In this document: piece by piece, positions 10,109 through 18,828 of the stretch | Position numbering within the stretch: position 1 is the first letter of the stretch | Layout: each line of letters opens with the position of its first letter | Assembly (NCBI RefSeq): GCF_012395185.1 | Contig: NZ_JAAZTU010000005.1 | Coordinates: 88,630-152,629, forward strand | From: Vibrio aestuarianus | GTDB lineage: Bacteria; Pseudomonadota; Gammaproteobacteria; Enterobacterales; Vibrionaceae | Reading direction: 5' to 3' | Length of the DNA stretch: 64,000 nt | The notes under the pieces: generated by a model | Databases searched by the model: none | What the model was told of the DNA's origin: nothing | Seen by the model: the letters and a program-made list of their open reading frames with translations, nothing else | Program-made: the position numbers and the translations under genes

Positions 10109-10292
10109 GAAAGGAGGTGTCATGCCTCCTTTCATTAACACATTCATATATTCCAAACCGTTAGAGTTTAGCCAAGCTGTTCAAACTCTATATCTTAGGG
10201 ATGTATTTTGGTTTTCAATGATTAGAAAACCAACTTTGATCGATTCCTGAAAACCCTACTAATCTGTTCACGGCAATGAATCATTCATGCCG
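10109..10292 (+). other. Four consecutive stem-loops between TAXI receptor and TRAP permease genes
   Basis: The 278-base gap between the two transporter genes holds: GAAAGGAGG/CCTCCTTTC (10109-10133); TAGAGTTT/AAACTCTA (10162-10190); TTGGTTTTC/GAAAACCAA (10208-10233); and CGGC-A-ATGAAT/ATTCAT-GCCG with one bulge (10271-10292). None has a strong U-tract directly after it. Binding proteins are normally needed in large excess over permeases, so these may protect the upstream message from 3' exonucleases or attenuate read-through. No open frame of note lies in the gap. Confidence 0.6.
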
Positions 10293-10351
10293 AATGCACT
10301 GATGTATGGAAACTTTTCAGATCAGACCATCACATAATAAGGATAACGTAC

Positions 10352-12931
10352 ATGACGAAGACAACGACTCAGTCTACCGATGTGCAAGAAATGGTGGCGC
10401 AATCCGATACTGGCGCAAGAAACCCAAGTGGGTTATCTGGGCGCATTCTATGGTTTGTCCCACTATGTTGGTCATTGTTCCAACTTTGGTATGCATCACC
10501 GTTACCATTTATCTTCAATTTTGCTGTCTTGAACGATACTCAAGCACGAGCCATTCATCTTACTTTTGCCGTATTCCTAGCGTTTACCGCTTATCCCGCC
10601 ATGAAGAGTTCATCGCGAGATCGCATTCCTCTTATCGACTGGCTATTGGCCCTAGCAGGAAGTTTCTCGGCTGCCTACATCTACCTTTTTTATACCGAGT
10701 TGGCGGGGCGTTCGGGAGCTCCGACAATATTAGACATCGTCGTTTCAGTCATTGGTATGGTGTTACTTCTTGAAGCAACACGCAGAGCGTTAGGTCCACC
10801 GTTAATGATGGTGGCTGCGATATTCTTGCTCTATACCTTTGGCGGCCCATACATGCCAGATGTCATTGCTCATAAAGGTGCAAGCTTAAATAAAGCAATG
10901 TCGCATTTATGGCTAACGACCGAAGGGGTATTTGGGGTTGCGTTAGGGGTATCCACTTCTTTTGTCTTCCTCTTTGTTTTATTTGGCGCCATGCTTGAGC
11001 GTGCGGGAGCCGGTGCTTATTTCATTAAAGTCGCATTTTCAATGCTTGGCCATATGCGTGGTGGTCCAGCAAAAGCCGCGGTAGTTGCATCAGGTTTATC
11101 TGGCCTAGTATCTGGCTCATCGATTGCCAACGTTGTGACAACCGGAACCTTTACCATTCCATTGATGAAACGAGTTGGCTTTCCGGGCACTAAAGCCGGA
11201 GCGGTCGAAGTTGCGGCATCAACCAACGGACAATTAACGCCACCAATCATGGGGGCGGCGGCATTTTTGATGGTCGAATATGTCGGTATCTCGTACGTTG
11301 AAGTTATCCGTGCCGCATTACTGCCTGCACTCATCTCTTACATTGCGCTTATCTATATTGTGCATTTAGAAGCCTGTAAAGCCGGTATGACCGGACTACC
11401 TCGTCGTAATACACCGACCTTGCTTCACAGCTTGCTCTCTTTTACCGGCACAATTTTAGGTTTGTGTGTCATCAGCGCCGTCGTTTATTACGGCATTGGC
11501 TGGACTAAAGACGTATTCGGCGCAGCAGCAACCCCTATCGTTACCATTGCATTACTGTTGACCTATGTCGCCTTAGTTAAGATCTCTGCTAGCTATGCCG
11601 CTGAAGGGGCAATGGATATGGATGCCGAACTGACCGAAGTTCCGGATCCGGGTCCGACGGTAAAGTCTGGTCTTCATTACCTCTTACCAATTGTGGTTCT
11701 AGTCTGGTGCTTAACGGTAGAACGTTTTTCCCCAGGGCTTTCCGCCTTCTGGGCCACCGTGTTTATGATCTTTATTTTGATCACTCAACGACCTCTCATG
11801 TCGCTCATTAACAAAACCAATGATGTGAATATCCAGATCAAAGCGGGTTTTATCGACTTAAGTGAAAGCCTAGTGTCTGGCGCTCGCAACATGATCGGTA
11901 TTGGTGTAGCAACAGCGGCAGCAGGGACTGTCGTCGGTGTCGTGACGTTGACGGGGATTGGTCTCGTCATGACTGACTTTGTTGAGTTCATCTCTGGTGG
12001 TAGCGTGATCATGATGCTGATCTTCACCGCAGTGATCAGTCTGATCCTCGGCATGGGTCTACCAACAACAGCTAACTATATCGTTGTATCGACGTTAATG
12101 GCTCCGGTGATTGTTACTTTAGGCGCGGCACATGGGCTTATCATTCCACTGATTGCAGTCCACCTATTTGTGTTCTACTTCGGTATTTTGGCAGATGATA
12201 CACCACCGGTTGGTCTCGCGGCCTTTGCCGCGGCGGCTATCGCCAAATCAGATCCGATTCGTACTGGTATTCAAGGTTTTGCCTACGATATTCGTACCGC
12301 TATTTTGCCATTTATGTTCGTGTTTAATACACAACTACTGTTGATGGGTATTGATACTTGGTGGCATTTAGCATTGACCATCTTCTCAGCCATCACGGCG
12401 ATGCTACTGTTCTCAGCAGCAACTCAAGGGTGGTGGTTTACTCGCAGCAAATGGTGGGAAACCGTCTTATTGCTGGTGCTCACTTTCTCATTCTTCCGCC
12501 CTGGTTTTTGGTGGGATATGATTTATCCAGCGACCGAGATTCACCCAGGTACTGAGATTGCTCAAATTACTGAGGCGCTCAATGTCGGTGAGTCTATTGA
12601 ACTGATCGTTGCTGGTGAAACACTTGACGGAGATTTCCGTTCAAAGACGGTACTACTACCTTTTAATGATAAAGCAGTAAGCGCTGAAGAGCGTATTCAG
12701 TCTATGGGGCTAACACTCAAGCAAGTCAATAACCGTATGATTGTCGACATGATTGAATTTGGTAGCCCAGCAGAAGCATCAGGGATTGATTTCGATTGGG
12801 AAATTCGCTCAGTCGTGGTTGATAGTGATCGTCCAATGAAAGAGTGGGTATTCCTACCTGCGCTACTATTGGTCATTGCTTTAGCATGGAATCAAAAACG
12901 CCGTATCAGAACACAAAAAATACGCGCTTAA
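10352..12931 (+). CDS. TRAP transporter fused 4TM/12TM permease, TAXI type
   Basis: Inner-membrane secondary transporter that uses an ion gradient (usually sodium) to import the ligand delivered by the TAXI receptor. 859 residues. The N-terminal ~190 residues form the small DctQ-like part; the large DctM-like part follows, with the hallmark SGLVSGSSIANVVTTGTFTIPLMK and NGQLTPPIMGAAAFLM around 240-310 and the pseudo-repeat GLPTTANYIVVSTLMAP with DDTPPVGLAAFAAAAIAKSDP later on. The C-terminal ~200 residues (two or three helices around a soluble segment) match what I know as a DUF3394-type extension. The start at 10352 has AAGGAT upstream. Fusion of the Q and M parts is normal for TAXI systems. 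Confidence 0.93.
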   Translation: MTKTTTQSTDVQEMVAQSDTGARNPSGLSGRILWFVPLCWSLFQLWYASPLPFIFNFAVLNDTQARAIHLTFAVFLAFTAYPAMKSSSRDRIPLIDWLLALAGSFSAAYIYLFYTELAGRSGAPTILDIVVSVIGMVLLLEATRRALGPPLMMVAAIFLLYTFGGPYMPDVIAHKGASLNKAMSHLWLTTEGVFGVALGVSTSFVFLFVLFGAMLERAGAGAYFIKVAFSMLGHMRGGPAKAAVVASGLSGLVSGSSIANVVTTGTFTIPLMKRVGFPGTKAGAVEVAASTNGQLTPPIMGAAAFLMVEYVGISYVEVIRAALLPALISYIALIYIVHLEACKAGMTGLPRRNTPTLLHSLLSFTGTILGLCVISAVVYYGIGWTKDVFGAAATPIVTIALLLTYVALVKISASYAAEGAMDMDAELTEVPDPGPTVKSGLHYLLPIVVLVWCLTVERFSPGLSAFWATVFMIFILITQRPLMSLINKTNDVNIQIKAGFIDLSESLVSGARNMIGIGVATAAAGTVVGVVTLTGIGLVMTDFVEFISGGSVIMMLIFTAVISLILGMGLPTTANYIVVSTLMAPVIVTLGAAHGLIIPLIAVHLFVFYFGILADDTPPVGLAAFAAAAIAKSDPIRTGIQGFAYDIRTAILPFMFVFNTQLLLMGIDTWWHLALTIFSAITAMLLFSAATQGWWFTRSKWWETVLLLVLTFSFFRPGFWWDMIYPATEIHPGTEIAQITEALNVGESIELIVAGETLDGDFRSKTVLLPFNDKAVSAEERIQSMGLTLKQVNNRMIVDMIEFGSPAEASGIDFDWEIRSVVVDSDRPMKEWVFLPALLLVIALAWNQKRRIRTQKIRA

Positions 12932-12934
12932 TCA

Positions 12935-12960
12935 ATATGCCTAGCTAAAGCTAGGCATAT
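12935..12960 (+). terminator. Stem-loop after the TRAP permease gene
   Basis: Perfect 12-base arms ATATGCCTAGCT/AGCTAGGCATAT with a two-base centre, four bases after the stop codon. There is no U-tract, so read-through into the universal stress protein gene 57 bases further on is likely. Confidence 0.4.
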
Positions 12961-13016
12961 ACTTAACGGAAACAAGGTGCTCCAAAGCGCCATATCGCAC
13001 AATGAGATAAACAATA

Positions 13017-13454
13017 ATGTATAAACATATCCTTGTTCCAGTTGACCTAAATGATAAAGGCTTTGCAGATAAAGCCGTTGAACTTGCTGTTTGGCATGCA
13101 AGACATTCAAACGCTGAAATTCATCTATTAAACGTACTACCTGGCATTCACATGTCGATGGTCGCGACTTACTTCCCTAAAGATGCTGCAGCTAAAATGA
13201 AAAGTGATGTCAAGCAGCAGCTCAAACAGTTCGCTGATCAGCATATCGATGATGAAATTATTTACAAACTGCACGTAGCTGAAGGCAAAACCTACACGAC
13301 CATTTTAGATTATGCAGAAAAGCTCGGAGCGGATCTGATTGTGATGCCAAGCCATAAACGTTCGAAGATCGATAAAGTCATGTTGGGTTCAGTGGCGAGT
13401 AAAGTCGTGCAGCATTCACCGATTAACGTGTTGGTTGTAAAGCCACAAGGTTAA
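13017..13454 (+). CDS. UspA-family universal stress protein (TRAP-associated)
   Basis: Small cytoplasmic Rossmann-like protein of 145 residues. It begins MYKHILVPVDLNDKG and ends with the ATP-binding signature around MLGSVASKVVQHSPINVLVVK, which matches the G-2x-G-9x-G(S/T)-type pattern only loosely but is clearly of the nucleotide-binding Usp class. It is the last gene of the TRAP locus. In Halomonas the Usp protein TeaD, encoded with the TeaABC TRAP transporter, binds ATP and restrains transport; a similar role is a reasonable inference here. Confidence 0.88.
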   Translation: MYKHILVPVDLNDKGFADKAVELAVWHARHSNAEIHLLNVLPGIHMSMVATYFPKDAAAKMKSDVKQQLKQFADQHIDDEIIYKLHVAEGKTYTTILDYAEKLGADLIVMPSHKRSKIDKVMLGSVASKVVQHSPINVLVVKPQG

Positions 13455-13472
13455 AAACCTTATCCCCCACCG

Positions 13473-13499
13473 AAAAAAGGCGCTGAATGCGCCTTTTTT
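13473..13499 (+). terminator. Rho-independent terminator of the TRAP/usp locus
   Basis: AAAAAAGGCGC/GCGCCTTTTTT with a TGAAT loop, 18 bases after the usp stop. Strong stem with U-tract. Confidence 0.9.
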
Positions 13500-13603
13500 A
13501 CGTTAGGAATCAACTATCACATTAATCGATATTTCCACCTTTTCATTATGAGAATAGTTATCAATAATGTTTGTATCCCATAGATAATCAATAGGTATAC
13601 GAC

Positions 13604-13996
13604 ATGAAAAAGACACTTAACTTTGCAGCTATACATTTTAGCATTGCGTTTACAGTGGCTTATTTATTAACCGGTGACATCATTCTCGGTAGCTTGATTG
13701 CTATGCTTGAACCTATGGTCAACACAGTTGCTTTTTACTTCCATGAGAAGCTATGGGCTCAATATTCACCGTTGCAACGCTTTGCTCAGTCCGCCACAAT
13801 CAAAACCACCAGTTTTGCTGTCATACATTTTAATGTCGCCTTTGGGGTCGCCTACTTAATGACAGGGAGCTTTTTAATTGGTGGGGTAATGGCGATGATC
13901 GAACCAAGCATTAACACTTGTGCTTACTACTTCTACGAGAAATTTTGGCAACGCAAACATGCAGCCACTTGGCACCCAGCCCATTGTTCACACTAA
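13604..13996 (+). CDS. DUF2061 small membrane protein with internal duplication
   Basis: 130-residue protein made of two tandem copies of a ~60-residue unit. Each copy has two hydrophobic helices and ends in an aromatic, charged motif: ...MLEPMVNTVAFYFHEKLW in the first (about residues 34-51) and ...MIEPSINTCAYYFYEKFW in the second (about 99-116); both begin AAIHFSIAF / AVIHFNVAF. This is the DUF2061 membrane family, whose function is not known to me. Isolated gene with its own spacing on both sides; no operon partner. Confidence 0.8.
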   Translation: MKKTLNFAAIHFSIAFTVAYLLTGDIILGSLIAMLEPMVNTVAFYFHEKLWAQYSPLQRFAQSATIKTTSFAVIHFNVAFGVAYLMTGSFLIGGVMAMIEPSINTCAYYFYEKFWQRKHAATWHPAHCSH

Positions 13997-14098
13997 AATG
14001 TCTTGCAATTGTAGTAGAGGTGCAAACAAGCCCCTCAATGGCTATAAACAAGGTAATTGGGAAAGTTGAGCGCCATCAGCAACTTCACAGCGCAAGGC

Positions 14099-14902
14099 TT
14101 ACAAAGGAAAATGAGTGACACATAAATCTTCACTCAATGCGATATGAAATGATTGCTGCTGTCCATCAAGTTGCACGGTTAACGTGTAGAGATCACTCGG
14201 ATCAAGCTTATTCAGATCTGCATATTTAGGGGCTTCAACTTGAAATAGCGCGCTAGTGTGATCTTGGCGCACATCGATCGGCAACTGATAGCTCATACCA
14301 TTAAATTTAACCACCGCCGCCACCAACCCTGGTGAGTAGGTTTTGTAGTGCAGATTGACCAAAAACTCACACCCACCACCGTGGTGCCAAATCTGTTCAG
14401 TGGTCACATGCTCTAAACGAACGTGACGAATAAACTGTAGATACGGCTGCTGCCAAATACCGATTCGTTGATCGTACTTTTTAACCTGATGATGGCCCAG
14501 TGGACAAAGTTCAATCGCATCTTCTTCGTCAAGCAACCACTCTTCTTCCTGTTCGAGAAATAAAATCTCAAAACGATTGCGCCCAAGCTGCATTAAAGGA
14601 CGAATATCTTTTTTATAGATAGACTGGCTACCATCACAATCGAAAAGGGCCACGCCGTTTAACCGTATTTCGGCGTAAAAATCGATCCCTTCCAATACCA
14701 AATCTACCGCGGCAAACGCCAGCATAGACTCATCGACATCAATATCATGCATCAAGTGCCATTCTTGTTCGGCAATCTGCTGCTCTGTCATCGTTTCAGG
14801 CAAAACTTGACTAAGAGGAGCAGGAAAGCACAGATCATCTTGAGGGATCGACAAATCAGTCAACGGTGAAAGCTGCCAAAAGCCAGCGAGAGAAAGTTGC
14901 AT
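14099..14902 (-). CDS. Orphan GH2/beta-mannosidase-like beta-sandwich protein, no catalytic domain
   Basis: 267 residues from the ATG at 14902 (MQLSLAGFWQLSPLTD). An upstream in-frame TTG at 14956 overlaps a good -10 box and is rejected. The opening (LAGFWQLSPLTDLSIPQDDLCFPAPL) and the later DLVLEGIDFYAEIRLNGVALFD resemble the N-terminal sugar-binding jelly-roll of family 2 glycosidases such as beta-mannosidase, with QPYLQFIRHVRLEHV resembling the end of that domain. The catalytic TIM barrel is absent, and no signal peptide is seen, so the protein should be cytoplasmic. I know of no assigned function. Convergent with the DUF2061 gene, upstream of rraB on the same strand order. Confidence 0.65.
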   Translation of the reverse strand: MQLSLAGFWQLSPLTDLSIPQDDLCFPAPLSQVLPETMTEQQIAEQEWHLMHDIDVDESMLAFAAVDLVLEGIDFYAEIRLNGVALFDCDGSQSIYKKDIRPLMQLGRNRFEILFLEQEEEWLLDEEDAIELCPLGHHQVKKYDQRIGIWQQPYLQFIRHVRLEHVTTEQIWHHGGGCEFLVNLHYKTYSPGLVAAVVKFNGMSYQLPIDVRQDHTSALFQVEAPKYADLNKLDPSDLYTLTVQLDGQQQSFHIALSEDLCVTHFPL

Positions 14903-14932
14903 AATAAACTTGAGCCAGATCAATTTTGTCGC

Positions 14933-14938
14933 ATTATA
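14933..14938 (-). promoter_or_regulatory. -10 element of the orphan beta-sandwich gene
   Basis: Consensus TATAAT on the minus strand, placing a transcript start about 25 bases before the ATG at 14902. No convincing -35 is present, so an activator or an extended contact may be needed. Confidence 0.45.
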
Positions 14939-15049
14939 TACAAAAAAAGCACTCAAATGTGCGCTTACAGGTAACTATTTATTCTGTAGTCCAAGATAAG
15001 CAAAGATGAAATGTTGGATAAATCAATGCACCTTGCCCTAATTGCAGAT

Positions 15050-15079
15050 AAAAAAATACCAGCAACAAGGCTGGCATTC
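15050..15079 (-). terminator. Rho-independent terminator of rraB
   Basis: Minus-strand stem AATGCCAGC/GCTGGTATT (one G-U pair) followed by TTTTTTT, 14 bases after the rraB stop. Confidence 0.88.
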
Positions 15080-15092
15080 TTTAACTGAGGAA

Positions 15093-15515
15093 TTACTCTT
15101 CATCATCCTCGTCGTCATCACCGTACAGTGCATCCTCACCTTCGTAGTAAGTGCCCCATCCGTCGTAGATGATGTCATATTTTTCAGCAAGATTGATAAG
15201 CTTAGCCGCTTGTTCGTCAATGGCTTCTGCATTGAGCGTTGACTGCATTGTCGCATCACAGCACAGTAATTTATTGCCATCTTCATCTTCAGTTTCTTCA
15301 GCTTCAAGAACTTCAAAACCCATTTTAAATGCTTCAACGACCGCTTTTTCTAACGTGTCAAAATCTTCAGCAAACAGATGGTGCTCAATCTCATATAACG
15401 CTTCTGGATCACTTCCATCTTCCAATAGTGCTTGAATGATGTCGCGAGTATCCTCTTTTTGGATTTCAATTAACTCTTCAACGGACACGTAATCATCTTG
15501 TTGAGGTTGAGACAT
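15093..15515 (-). CDS. rraB: Regulator of ribonuclease E activity B
   Basis: Small acidic protein that binds the C-terminal scaffold of RNase E and lowers or changes its cleavage activity. 140 residues from the ATG at 15515, which has GGAG six bases upstream; a longer frame reading into the leader has no ribosome site. The conserved core [20 protein letters not shown] and the tail region [20 protein letters not shown] are clear, and the C-terminus is a run of Asp/Glu, as in E. coli RraB. Divergent from arcA. RNase G, a relative of its target, is encoded at 23.6-25.0 kb. Confidence 0.93.
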   Translation of the reverse strand: MSQPQQDDYVSVEELIEIQKEDTRDIIQALLEDGSDPEALYEIEHHLFAEDFDTLEKAVVEAFKMGFEVLEAEETEDEDGNKLLCCDATMQSTLNAEAIDEQAAKLINLAEKYDIIYDGWGTYYEGEDALYGDDDEDDEE

Positions 15516-16075
15516 AAGGCGCTCCAGATTTGGCAAAAATAGATCTAAATGAATTGCGACGAAATATGGCATGGATCGCTAAAAATTACCACCAACAAAG
15601 CATTAAGATCGTTATCTTTGTAGAAGATCATTCACCTTAAAACTCTCGTAAAGCGGCGAGACAGCATAATTTAACAATTTATTTTCAATTGACCACTTCA
15701 GCAGATTATCTGCCTATCGCTTTTGGTGAATTACGCCTGAAAGTGCCCATTTATCGATCATCCATGCATATTCGAAAATTAGAACTTACAGAGAATCTCT
15801 GACCTTTATTCACTAAAAACGCATAAAAGCGAAAATTTATGCATATATTGTTCATGCTTGATTACTTTCTATTTTACGCAAAAGCGCATAATAAGGCATT
15901 TTCTATTCTAGCTCTTATTTATGCAAAATTGGAATTAATGATTATAAAAGTAAACATTAATGAAATTTAAAACCAATCATGTTGATTTTTTTGGTTTATA
16001 TTACCAAAAGGATAACTTGCATCTTAACGGTAAGCTTGTCATTAATAACATCAGGAATAAGAGTAAGGATACAAA
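15516..16075. promoter_or_regulatory. Divergent rraB-arcA control region
   Basis: 560 bases without a gene, very AT-rich towards arcA. Visible elements are GCATAAA/TTTATGC, an inverted repeat with 8-base spacer (15821-15842); CAGAG/CTCTG (15789-15801); and several degenerate 9-10 of 14 matches to the ARG-box pattern, for example around 15764-15777 and 15958-15971. These are weak individually. Binding by ArgR is plausible because the downstream gene is arginine deiminase. arcA itself has AAGGA at good spacing before its ATG. Confidence 0.3.
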
Positions 16076-17296
16076 ATGAGTAAGTTGTACGTGGGATCTG
16101 AAGTAGGCCATTTACGAAGAGTACTGTTAAATCGACCAGAACGCGCCTTAACCCATCTCACCCCTTCGAACTGTCATGAACTGCTGTTTGATGACGTTCT
16201 CGCGGTAGAAGATGCGGGAAAAGAACACGATGCTTTTGCTGATACACTAAGAAAGCAGGATGTCGAAGTATTGCTATTGCATGATCTTTTAGTCGATACC
16301 TTAGCGGTGGCAGAAGCAAAAACCTGGCTGCTTGATACTCAGATATCTGATTTTCGCTACGGGCCGATCTTTGCTCGCGATCTTCGCCGTTATCTAGCCG
16401 AGATGGACAACGAGCACCTTGCCACTATTTTACTTGGTGGGCTAGCCTATTCGGAACTACCGATACCTTCATCATCGATGCTACCAAAGATGCATAGACC
16501 ATTGGATTTTGTGATTGAGCCTCTACCCAACCACCTATTCACTCGTGATACATCATGCTGGGTATACGGTGGCGTATCACTCAACCCAATGATGAAACCG
16601 GCTCGTCAACGTGAAACTAACCATCTGCGTGCAATTTATCGCTGGCACCCAGTCTTTGCTGGTCAAGATTTCATTAAATATTTTGGCGATGAAGCTCTGC
16701 ATTACGATAATGCCAATATTGAGGGTGGTGACGTACTGGTGATTGGTAAAGGTGCGGTTCTGATTGGTATTTCAGAACGAACCACACCACAAGGTGTAGA
16801 AAATTTAGCGGCGAACCTATTCAAACATGGTCAAGCCAAAGAGGTAATTGCGGTTAATTTACCCAAACATCGCTCTTGCATGCACCTAGATACCGTCATG
16901 ACACATATGGATATTGATACGTTCTCTGTCTATCCGGAAATTATGCGTAAAGACTTAGATACCTGGCGTTTAACACCAAAAAACGATGCTGATATACAGG
17001 TAGAAAATGTTCCCAGTTATATTCACGCCATTGAATCGGCCCTCGAGGTTGATTACCTTAAAATCATCACCACTGGTGGTGACAGCTATGAAGCAGAGCG
17101 TGAACAGTGGAATGACGCTAACAACGTACTGACAGTAAAGCCAGGCGTGGTTATCGGTTACGAACGCAATGTGTATACCAACGAAAAATACGATAAAGCA
17201 GGTATTGAAGTACTTACGATTCCAGGAAATGAGCTTGGTCGCGGTCGCGGTGGAGCACGCTGTATGAGTTGCCCAATTGAACGCGATGGCATTTAA
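16076..17296 (+). CDS. arcA: Arginine deiminase
   Basis: Hydrolyses arginine to citrulline and ammonia, the first step of the arginine deiminase pathway that yields ATP through carbamate kinase and raises pH. 406 residues, standard length. Family segments are [16 protein letters not shown] at the start, [30 protein letters not shown], the catalytic histidine region [10 protein letters not shown], and the C-terminal [10 protein letters not shown] with nucleophilic Cys399. It stands alone; no ornithine carbamoyltransferase or carbamate kinase gene adjoins it, so these must be encoded elsewhere. The arginine/ornithine exchanger arcD is 9.5 kb away on the other strand. Confidence 0.96.
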   Translation: MSKLYVGSEVGHLRRVLLNRPERALTHLTPSNCHELLFDDVLAVEDAGKEHDAFADTLRKQDVEVLLLHDLLVDTLAVAEAKTWLLDTQISDFRYGPIFARDLRRYLAEMDNEHLATILLGGLAYSELPIPSSSMLPKMHRPLDFVIEPLPNHLFTRDTSCWVYGGVSLNPMMKPARQRETNHLRAIYRWHPVFAGQDFIKYFGDEALHYDNANIEGGDVLVIGKGAVLIGISERTTPQGVENLAANLFKHGQAKEVIAVNLPKHRSCMHLDTVMTHMDIDTFSVYPEIMRKDLDTWRLTPKNDADIQVENVPSYIHAIESALEVDYLKIITTGGDSYEAEREQWNDANNVLTVKPGVVIGYERNVYTNEKYDKAGIEVLTIPGNELGRGRGGARCMSCPIERDGI

Positions 17297-17326
17297 CCGT
17301 TTCTAACTTGGTAAGTATTGCATCAT

Positions 17327-17357
17327 AAAAAAGCGGCGAATCATATCGCCGCTTTTT
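17327..17357. terminator. Bidirectional terminator between arcA and tldD
   Basis: AAAAAAGCGGCGA/TCGCCGCTTTTT with a six-base loop, between the convergent arcA and tldD. A U-tract exists in both directions. Confidence 0.9.
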
Positions 17358-17382
17358 GTAAATCCAACCACCCCAAAAGTGC

Positions 17383-18828
17383 TTATTCCGTGCCGCCAAC
17401 CGTCAAGGAATCAAGTTTAAGTGTGGGCTGACCGACACCCACTGGTACACTTTGTCCTGCTTTACCACACACGCCAACACCACGGTCAATGCTTAGATCA
17501 TTGCCGACCATCGACACCTGCTGCATAGCTTCAATCCCTGAACCAATCAAGGTTGCACCTTTAATTGGGTGAGTGATCTTACCATTTTCAATCATGTAAG
17601 CTTCTGAAGCTGAGAAAACAAACTTACCAGATGTAATATCGACCTGACCACCGCCAAAGTTAGGCGCATACACCCCTTTTTTAACGGTAGAAATGATCTC
17701 TTCTGGTGTGTGTTCACCTGGCAACATGTAAGTATTGGTCATACGCGGCATAGGCAAATGTGCGTAAGATTCACGACGACCGTTACCGGTCGGGTTCACG
17801 CCCATCAAGCGCGCATTAAGCTTATCTTGCATGTAGCCTTTTAATACGCCCTTTTCAATCAAGGTATTATATTGGCCGTTCACCCCTTCATCATCAACAT
17901 TGAGTGAACCACGCAAATCTTTCAAAGTGCCATCATCAACAATAGTACAAAGATCTGACGTCACTTTTTGGCCGATCTTACCGGAAAATACCGATGAGCC
18001 TTTACGGTTGAAATCACCTTCCAGACCATGTCCGACCGCTTCGTGAAGCAGTACACCCGGCCAGCCAGAACCCAAGACCACTGGCATAGTGCCTGCGGGA
18101 GCGGCTACCGCTTCTAAATTCACTAACGCTTGGCGAATCGCTTCATCTGCAAATTGGAAAGCAATTTTGCTTCCGTCTTGTTCAGTCAAGAAAAAGTCGT
18201 AGCCAAAGCGTCCACCACCACCAGCACTACCGCGCTCACGGCGGTCACCTTTTTGAGCCAATACGCTGATAGACAAACGAACCAATGGGCGTATATCCCC
18301 AGCATAAGTGCCATCAGTGGCAGCGACTAACATTTGTTCGTGCACACCACTTAAGCTAACCGACACCTCCTGAACCATTGGCTCTTTAGTTCGGATGTAA
18401 GCATCGAGCTCTTTGAGGAGATCTGTTTTTTGCTGCTTTTGCCAGCTTTCTAATGGATTATCCGCAGAGTAAAAGGCTTGGTTATCGGTTCGCTTAAATG
18501 CTTGAACACGGCCATTTTTACCTTGCTGAGCAATACCACGCGCCGCCATAGCACTTTGTTTCAACCCTTCAAGTTGAATTTGGTCTGAATAGGCAAACCC
18601 CGTTTTCTCTCCGGTAACAGCGCGTACGCCAACACCGCAGTCGATATTAAATGAACCATCTTTGATAATGCTGTCTTCAAGTACCAATGACTCATGCCAG
18701 CTAGATTGAAAATAGATATCGGCATAATCAATTTGGCGAGTGGCAATGCTCGCTAGCGTGTCAGCAATATCTTGCTCAGTTAAGCCAGCGGGTTTTAATA
18801 GTGCATCTTCAATGCGGTTAATACTCAT
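17383..18828 (-). CDS. tldD: Metalloprotease TldD
   Basis: Zinc-dependent protease subunit that, with TldE/PmbA, digests unfolded peptides and processes modified peptides such as microcin B17 and antitoxins. 481 residues, the usual length. The active site [15 protein letters not shown] (HExxxH) is visible near residue 262; GGTE at the C-terminus and GLIGSG-like glycine stretches fit the family. Its ATG overlaps the nitrilase stop by four bases (ATGA), so it is the last gene of the rng-yhdP-nit-tldD run. The partner pmbA is not in this window. Confidence 0.96.
   Translation of the reverse strand: MSINRIEDALLKPAGLTEQDIADTLASIATRQIDYADIYFQSSWHESLVLEDSIIKDGSFNIDCGVGVRAVTGEKTGFAYSDQIQLEGLKQSAMAARGIAQQGKNGRVQAFKRTDNQAFYSADNPLESWQKQQKTDLLKELDAYIRTKEPMVQEVSVSLSGVHEQMLVAATDGTYAGDIRPLVRLSISVLAQKGDRRERGSAGGGGRFGYDFFLTEQDGSKIAFQFADEAIRQALVNLEAVAAPAGTMPVVLGSGWPGVLLHEAVGHGLEGDFNRKGSSVFSGKIGQKVTSDLCTIVDDGTLKDLRGSLNVDDEGVNGQYNTLIEKGVLKGYMQDKLNARLMGVNPTGNGRRESYAHLPMPRMTNTYMLPGEHTPEEIISTVKKGVYAPNFGGGQVDITSGKFVFSASEAYMIENGKITHPIKGATLIGSGIEAMQQVSMVGNDLSIDRGVGVCGKAGQSVPVGVGQPTLKLDSLTVGGTE

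Noticed and set aside
14903..14956. An 18-codon N-terminal extension of the orphan beta-sandwich protein from a TTG
   Set aside because: It overlaps a consensus -10 box, and the family-like sequence starts at the internal ATG 14902.
15516..15572. A longer start for rraB
   Set aside because: No ribosome site; the ATG at 15515 has GGAG at good spacing and matches the family start.
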